From Flavobacterium lipolyticum (lineage in GTDB: Bacteria > Bacteroidota > Bacteroidia > Flavobacteriales > Flavobacteriaceae), in assembly GCF_020905335.1 (NCBI RefSeq), contig NZ_JAJJMN010000004.1, forward strand, positions 1 to 20,990: a stretch of DNA of 20,990 bases, in the 5' to 3' direction. This document shows, in pieces, positions 16,879 through 20,990 of this stretch. The notes under the pieces are model-generated. The model worked only from the letters and a program-made list of their open reading frames with translations. It ran no database searches and was not told the DNA's origin. Positions within the stretch are counted from its first letter, which is position 1; the number at the start of each line of letters is the position of its first letter. Made by a program: the position numbers and the translations under genes.

Positions 16879-16890
16879 GTACCTTAGTAC
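16879..16890. promoter_or_regulatory. Short palindrome upstream of the ChrB-AraC gene
   Basis: GTACCTTAGTAC has 4-bp arms (GTAC) around CTTA and ends 23 bases before the ATG at 16914. TACCTTAG inside it is one base away from the TAnnTTTG -7 consensus. It may be a promoter element or operator for the regulator gene, but so short a palindrome could arise by chance. Confidence 0.2.
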
Positions 16891-16913
16891 GGATTCTAAA
16901 AAACAATTGACTT

Positions 16914-17759
16914 ATGAAATGGATCACCAGAGAAAGACCAAAAATAGACCGAATTGCATGCCCATGGCTTATTAGAAATTTTGTAGATCCTGAGGCTGAA
17001 TTTATTTACGTCCCTTTTGATCAGGTTCTGGACAAAGCAAAAGAATTAAATGCCCTTCCTTTTGATATCCCAAATGTTGAATTCACACATTATCAGGAGC
17101 AGTGTACCTTCGATTATATTGTAAAAAAATATAAAATTGAGGATCCCGCTATTTCCATCATGGCAGGAATTGTACGCGGGGCTGATACCGATCGTCATGA
17201 AATTGCAAAAGAATCTGCCGGACTATGGGCGGTGTCTGCCGGGCTTTCGCATAATATTACCGATGATTATAAACTCCTTGAAACCGGAATGGTGCTTTAT
17301 GACGCACTTTACAGCTGGGCCTCACATCTCTACAAACAGAAACATCTGCAGAACAGCCCCTTTGAGAACCTGCTGCACGAAGTTTATACTAAATTTCTTA
17401 AAGACAAAAAAACAGCCGGAAAAACACCATCCTGGGTAAAAGACCTCAAAAATCTTATTCAGGACCAGATTGATGCACAGTTTACTTTCGACCTTAAAAA
17501 AATATCCGGTGAACTCGATTTGAACCCGTCCTACCTGTCGAGAGAATTTTCTAAATATTTTGAAGATTTAAATTTCGGGGATTACGTTAGAAAACAAAGG
17601 ATCGAAAAAGCGGTAAATCTTATTGAGAACACCACCTATACTTTGACTGAGATTGCCTATAGAACCGGATTTTCAGACCAAAGTCATTTTACAAGAATTT
17701 TTAAACTCCATACCGGGAAAAATCCGTCAACATACAGAAAAAAAATCCAAAAAAAGTAA
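16914..17759 (+). CDS. ChrB_C-AraC fusion, probable chromate-responsive regulator
   Basis: A 281-residue two-domain protein. Residues 1-~140 match the chromate-resistance ChrB C-terminal domain: WITRERPKIDRIACPWLIR (3-21), FIYVPFDQVL, FDIPNVEFTH, CTFDYIV, IVRGADTD and the end motif LYDALYSWASHLY. Residues ~190-281 form an AraC-type pair of helix-turn-helix motifs: KKISGELDLNPSYLSREFSK, then TEIAYRTGFSDQSHFTRIFK and GKNPSTYRKK. The likely role is a cytosolic transcription factor that senses chromate, or a product of its reduction, through the ChrB part and controls the genes that follow. It is separated by 86 bases from a small secreted-protein gene and then chrA. In classical ChrB the sensor domain sits behind a different N-terminal part; here an AraC DNA-binding domain is attached instead. 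Confidence 0.85.
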   Translation: MKWITRERPKIDRIACPWLIRNFVDPEAEFIYVPFDQVLDKAKELNALPFDIPNVEFTHYQEQCTFDYIVKKYKIEDPAISIMAGIVRGADTDRHEIAKESAGLWAVSAGLSHNITDDYKLLETGMVLYDALYSWASHLYKQKHLQNSPFENLLHEVYTKFLKDKKTAGKTPSWVKDLKNLIQDQIDAQFTFDLKKISGELDLNPSYLSREFSKYFEDLNFGDYVRKQRIEKAVNLIENTTYTLTEIAYRTGFSDQSHFTRIFKLHTGKNPSTYRKKIQKK

Positions 17760-17809
17760 TCCATATACAAAACGTAAAACGCATACTATTTAAAGAAGTT
17801 TAATGCATA

Positions 17810-17817
17810 TAATTTTG
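17810..17817 (+). promoter_or_regulatory. Possible -7 promoter element before the secreted-protein gene
   Basis: TAATTTTG fits the TAnnTTTG consensus and ends 28 bases before the ATG at 17846, in the 86-base gap after the regulator gene. No clear -33 TTG is seen at the usual distance. It would allow the small protein and chrA to be transcribed separately from the regulator, as expected if the regulator activates them. Confidence 0.3.
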
Positions 17818-17845
17818 TTTCTATAATTTATAAAAAACAAAATCA

Positions 17846-18343
17846 ATGCTTTTAAAATTCCCGCTTCTTTTTATTGTGCTCGTATTTACTCTTCCCTGCT
17901 TCTCTCAGACTACCTACCCTAAGATCACAGGATATTTTGGTATTCTGCATCCTCTAGTGACCATAAATAAAGATGAAACTTCAGTAAATTTCAGAGACTA
18001 CTATGCTCTAGGATTTCCAACTGGAATCAATATCTGGAAAAACGAGAAAATCGGTTTTTCTTTCGAGGTAGTTCCCAATATAAAGGACGATCAGGGTACT
18101 AGTAAAGTAACTAATTTATTGTTTCATCCCGGAGTTCTGGTGGCCTTAGGACATGGATATACTTTTGCAGGAAGGGCTGCTTTCGAATCCTCCGGAAGAT
18201 ATGGCATTACGCCTGTTTTAAACAAAACAATAATAAAAAACACCAATTGCAGCTACTTTGCCGCAATCCCCTTGCCAATCCGCTTTGGTAATAATCATCC
18301 TGCTTCCTTCACAGTAGGCTTTCAGTTTGGAATTGCATTTTAA
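17846..18343 (+). CDS. Small secreted or outer-membrane protein of the chromate cluster
   Basis: A 165-residue protein of unrecognised family. It has a typical signal peptide (MLLKFPLLFIVLVFTLPCFS before QTTYP). The rest is rich in alternating polar and hydrophobic stretches with many Gly and aromatic residues, and ends in a strand-like segment with a terminal Phe (GFQFGIAF). That pattern fits a small outer-membrane beta-barrel. It lies between the ChrB-AraC regulator and chrA, only 10 bases before the chrA start, so co-expression with the transporter is very likely. A role in chromate passage or envelope response is inference from context. Confidence 0.75.
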   Translation: MLLKFPLLFIVLVFTLPCFSQTTYPKITGYFGILHPLVTINKDETSVNFRDYYALGFPTGINIWKNEKIGFSFEVVPNIKDDQGTSKVTNLLFHPGVLVALGHGYTFAGRAAFESSGRYGITPVLNKTIIKNTNCSYFAAIPLPIRFGNNHPASFTVGFQFGIAF

Positions 18344-18353
18344 TTTACAGATC

Positions 18354-19529
18354 ATGAATGAAAATCACAAATATACATTACGAGAACTAACACTTTATTT
18401 TTTAAAACTCGGTACTATAGGTTTTGGTGGGCCCGTTGCTCTAGTGGGCTATGTGCACAAAGATCTGGTGGAAAACCGAAAGTGGATCTCAGAGGACGAA
18501 TACCGCGAAGGACTCGCTCTGGCTCAACTCGCTCCAGGTCCTTTGGCGGCGCAGCTTGGAATTTATCTTGGTTTTGTACATTATCGCTTTCTTGGGGCTA
18601 CATTGATTGGTTTTGCCTTTGTTCTGCCTTCTTTTTTAATGGTGCTCTTATTAGGGATCATCTATAAACTCTACGGAGGCTTGTCCTGGATTCAGGCAGT
18701 ATTTTATGGAGTTGGTGCAGCTGTAATCGGAATTATAGCATTAAGTTCTTATAAACTTACTTTAAAATCTATTGGCCAGCTGAATTTGGAATCCATGAAA
18801 TCTAAGTGGCTGCTTTGGCTCTTTTTTATTCTTGCTGTCGTTATTACTTACATTACAGAACAGGAGCAAGTCCTTTTATTTATTGCAGCCGGTCTTTTAT
18901 ACATGATTATTAAAGCGCCTCCTAAATGGTGGAATAGCAAAACCGTAAACTCTTTTTCTTTAGTTTTTTTACTGGCCGGATTTTGGAGCTATGAAAGCTC
19001 TACCTTTACTAAAATTGCTTTTTTCTTTGTCAAAGCAGGAACTTTTGTATTTGGAAGTGGTCTGGCGATAGTTCCTTTTCTACATTCAGGAGTTGTAATC
19101 GAGAATCAATGACCTACAGAACAGCAGTTTATGGATTCGGTTGCTGTTGCCATGATTACACCTGGGCCAGTGGTAATAACGGTCGGTTTTATTGGGTATT
19201 TGGTCAATGGCTTTTTAGGCGCATTGGTAGCTGCGCTAGCCACTTTCCTTCCTTGCTATCTCTTTACCATAGCAATGGCGCCTTCTTTTAAAAAAATAGC
19301 ACAAAACAAACCCGTTAAAGCATTTGTCGAAGGTATTACAGCGGCTGTAATAGATGCTCTTGTTGGGTCTGTTATTGTGATAGCCAAAAGAAGTATAATA
19401 GACATTCCAACAGCTCTAATAGCAATTGTCACAATTTTTTCGTTAATTTATATAAAGAAAATTCAGGAACCCTATATTATTGTCACAACGGCTATTTTAG
19501 GTATGATCATTAAATTGATGCTAATATGA
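18354..19529 (+). pseudogene. chrA: Chromate transporter ChrA interrupted by an in-frame TGA
   Basis: Read through one stop, this is a 391-residue ChrA-type chromate efflux protein of normal family length, with two homologous halves of membrane segments. Half one has LKLGTIGFGGPVALVGYVH, ENRKWISEDEYREGLALAQL and APGPLA; half two repeats this as VKAGTFVFGSGLAIVPFLH, then TEQQFMDSVAVAMI and TPGPVV. The TGA at 19110-19112 (codon 253) lies in half two exactly where half one has the Trp of ENRKW, so a TGG-to-TGA change is the likely cause. The frame is otherwise intact to 19529. It may be a recent pseudogene, a sequencing error, or two separate products (an internal ATG exists at 19131). ATG 18354 was chosen over the upstream in-frame ATG at 18327 because it begins right after the preceding gene and matches the usual N-terminus. 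Confidence 0.85.
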
Positions 19530-19956
19530 ACAGTTGCTTATAAAACATTCGGATACAAAAACAATAACTCCAATTTCTTCTTCCAAAAATGAGACAATAA
19601 AGAAATTTAAGGTTCATTTTATCATAAAAATATCCTTTTAACGAGTATTTAAGCTATTTAAAGATTAAAAAGTGTAATAAAAAACCATATACATACCTTT
19701 GATTGTGTTAAAAAAATAAAAATTTCATAAATTTTAAATCTAAAAAGTATGAAAGTAAAAAGTACTCTACTTATACAGACTTATTAGTTCTGTGCCGCAC
19801 CACAATACAGTCATTCACAAACCAATCCGAGGGTTAGCTTAGGTGAATCAATAGTTTTTAAATATTCAGGTTGTCTAGCAATAGACTAAAATCTCAATTT
19901 TTCTTATTTAAACTTTAACAAGATATAAGCTACTAGTTTATTTAAATAATAAGATT
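19530..19956. other. Spacer between chrA and the next gene
   Basis: An AT-rich stretch of more than 400 bases without a clear gene or terminator. Its only notable content is the short interrupted frame at 19749-19889, described separately. Confidence 0.5.
19749..19889 (+). pseudogene. Possible remnant of a small secreted-protein gene
   Basis: From the ATG at 19749 the frame reads MKVKSTLLIQTY, then an in-frame TAG (19785-19787), then FCAAPQYSHSQTNPRVSLGE and a short tail to a TAA at 19887-19889. Read through the stop, the start looks like a degraded signal peptide followed by a mature N-terminus (SQTNPR). No family is recognised. It may be the leftover 5' end of a deleted gene, or chance. 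Confidence 0.25.
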
Positions 19957-20990
19957 ATGAAAAAAATTACTCTTATTCCGTTTTTTACTTTTTTTATATT
20001 ATTGTTTTCTACTGTAGTTGGTTATTCACAAAATACTAATATTACATTTGATAATACTAGTGCTTCATTGACAACGACTCCTGCTTGTTCTCTTTCACAA
20101 TGTAATGCTCAGGATGTTACTTTTGGGAGTGTCTATCTAGGTGATAACGTTGGAAATGTAGCCACTTTGGCCTATGTTTCAAATCCTGTAAACGGCTTGT
20201 ACATATGGGTTACTATTGCCTCTAATAGTTCTAAATACGACTTGATGTTTCAATTTGACTATTTAGTTGGCGGAGTTCGAAAAAATTTCGATAACACTAA
20301 CTTTGTTGGTGCCGTAACAGATAGGTTAACGATTAAAATTAGAGGAAGCATAATTACGGCAGGGTCCAAATACCGAATGGCTCAAATTACAAACTATACT
20401 GCAGGTCAATCCCTTGAGTTAAAAAACATTTACTTAGGATGGGAAACAAGCGGACAGGCTATTACGCCTTCACAAAGTCTTTCACTGATTACTTGTAATC
20501 CTCCTAAATGCAGTAGTGCATATTCAAATGGGATAATTATAAAAACACCTCTTTTTGCCGATTTTTCTATTACTAAAAGTTGTGATGGAGGTTCTTTTCA
20601 AAAGGTAGTTTATGCCAGCACTTCAACAGGAGTTGAACCAAACACTAATTATAGCTGGTCATTTCCAGGTGCTGCGACAATTTCTCCGGTTAGTTTAACA
20701 ACAATAGGTCCATATACTGTGACTTATTCTTCCGCTGGTCCATTTTCTGCTAGTTTAACAGTATCTGACCCCACAAATCAGGTTATACCAAATACTAAAA
20801 CAGTTAACAATATTACTGTAACTGCATGTTGTACAACACCGGTAATAACTGCAATGACTTCTACTATATGCAGCGGAAGCACTTTTACCGCTACTCCGGC
20901 CAATGGAACCAACGGAACAGTTCCGGCTGGTACTACTTATAGCTGGGCAGCACCAAGCGTAATTGGAATTACAGGAACCGCAGCGGGAAG
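19957..20990 (+). CDS. Secreted Ig/PKD-like protein (C-terminus beyond window)
   Basis: The frame is open from the ATG at 19957 to the right edge (344 complete codons). It begins with a signal peptide (MKKITLIPFFTFFILLFSTV, then VGYSQNTN). The first ~190 mature residues form a beta-rich domain with Cys pairs (TTPACSLSQCNAQDV; later CNPPKCSS). From ~205 on there are PKD/Ig-like segments: FSITKSCDGGSF, NYSWSFPGAATISP, YTVTYSSAGPFSASLTVSDP, then TPVITAMTSTICSGSTF and TTYSWAAPS. Such repeats are typical of large Bacteroidota proteins secreted by the type IX system; the sorting domain would be to the right of the window. The binding partner is unknown. Confidence 0.85.
   Translation, partial: MKKITLIPFFTFFILLFSTVVGYSQNTNITFDNTSASLTTTPACSLSQCNAQDVTFGSVYLGDNVGNVATLAYVSNPVNGLYIWVTIASNSSKYDLMFQFDYLVGGVRKNFDNTNFVGAVTDRLTIKIRGSIITAGSKYRMAQITNYTAGQSLELKNIYLGWETSGQAITPSQSLSLITCNPPKCSSAYSNGIIIKTPLFADFSITKSCDGGSFQKVVYASTSTGVEPNTNYSWSFPGAATISPVSLTTIGPYTVTYSSAGPFSASLTVSDPTNQVIPNTKTVNNITVTACCTTPVITAMTSTICSGSTFTATPANGTNGTVPAGTTYSWAAPSVIGITGTAAG

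Noticed and set aside
19109..19291. 60-codon plus-strand frame over the second half of chrA
   Set aside because: It is out of frame with the clear ChrA sequence running through this stretch.

Overview
The window looks like chromosomal DNA of a Flavobacterium-type member of the Bacteroidota. The evidence is the low G+C content, AT-rich spacers with weak Shine-Dalgarno signals, several TAnnTTTG-like promoter elements, large secreted proteins built from Ig-like repeats, and protein sequences typical of that group. No rRNA, tRNA or CRISPR array was seen.

Layout. (1) 1-3449, minus strand: the N-terminal ~1150 residues of a large secreted Ig-like repeat protein, running off the left edge and ending in four near-identical 225-bp repeats. 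(2) 3450-5929: AT-rich spacer, a divergent type I methionine aminopeptidase-like gene, then insertion-sequence debris (a solo IS3-type left end and a broken IS6-type transposase). (3) 5930-15839, minus strand: a compact nine-gene cluster that is probably one operon. In transcription order it encodes a 585-aa protein resembling the N-terminal part of VioB/RebD-type enzymes, a ferritin-like protein resembling their C-terminal dimer-synthase domain, a VOC-fold protein that lacks the usual metal ligands, then EboA, EboB (TatD-like), EboC (UbiA-like), EboD (dehydroquinate-synthase-like), EboE (TIM barrel) and EboF (phosphodiesterase-like). (4) 15840-16913: remains of an IS3-family element. (5) 16914-19529, plus strand: a chromate-response cluster made of a ChrB_C-AraC fusion regulator, a small secreted protein, and chrA interrupted by an in-frame TGA. 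(6) 19530-20990: spacer with a possible gene remnant, then the start of a second secreted Ig/PKD-like protein running off the right edge.

How it may work together. Ebo genes are known from cyanobacterial scytonemin clusters, from a Pseudomonas nematode-repellent (edb) cluster and from eustigmatophyte plastids; their products are thought to help move a metabolite or its precursor out of the cytoplasm. VioB/RebD/StaD join two oxidised aromatic amino-acid units. A split VioB-like pair heading a complete ebo cluster therefore suggests a small-molecule pathway, possibly an aromatic amino-acid dimer, with its own export or maturation module. No amino-acid oxidase (VioA/RebO type) is present here, so the substrate supply must come from elsewhere or the chemistry differs. 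Remnants of the same IS3-type left end lie on both sides of the cluster, which fits acquisition or rearrangement of this block.
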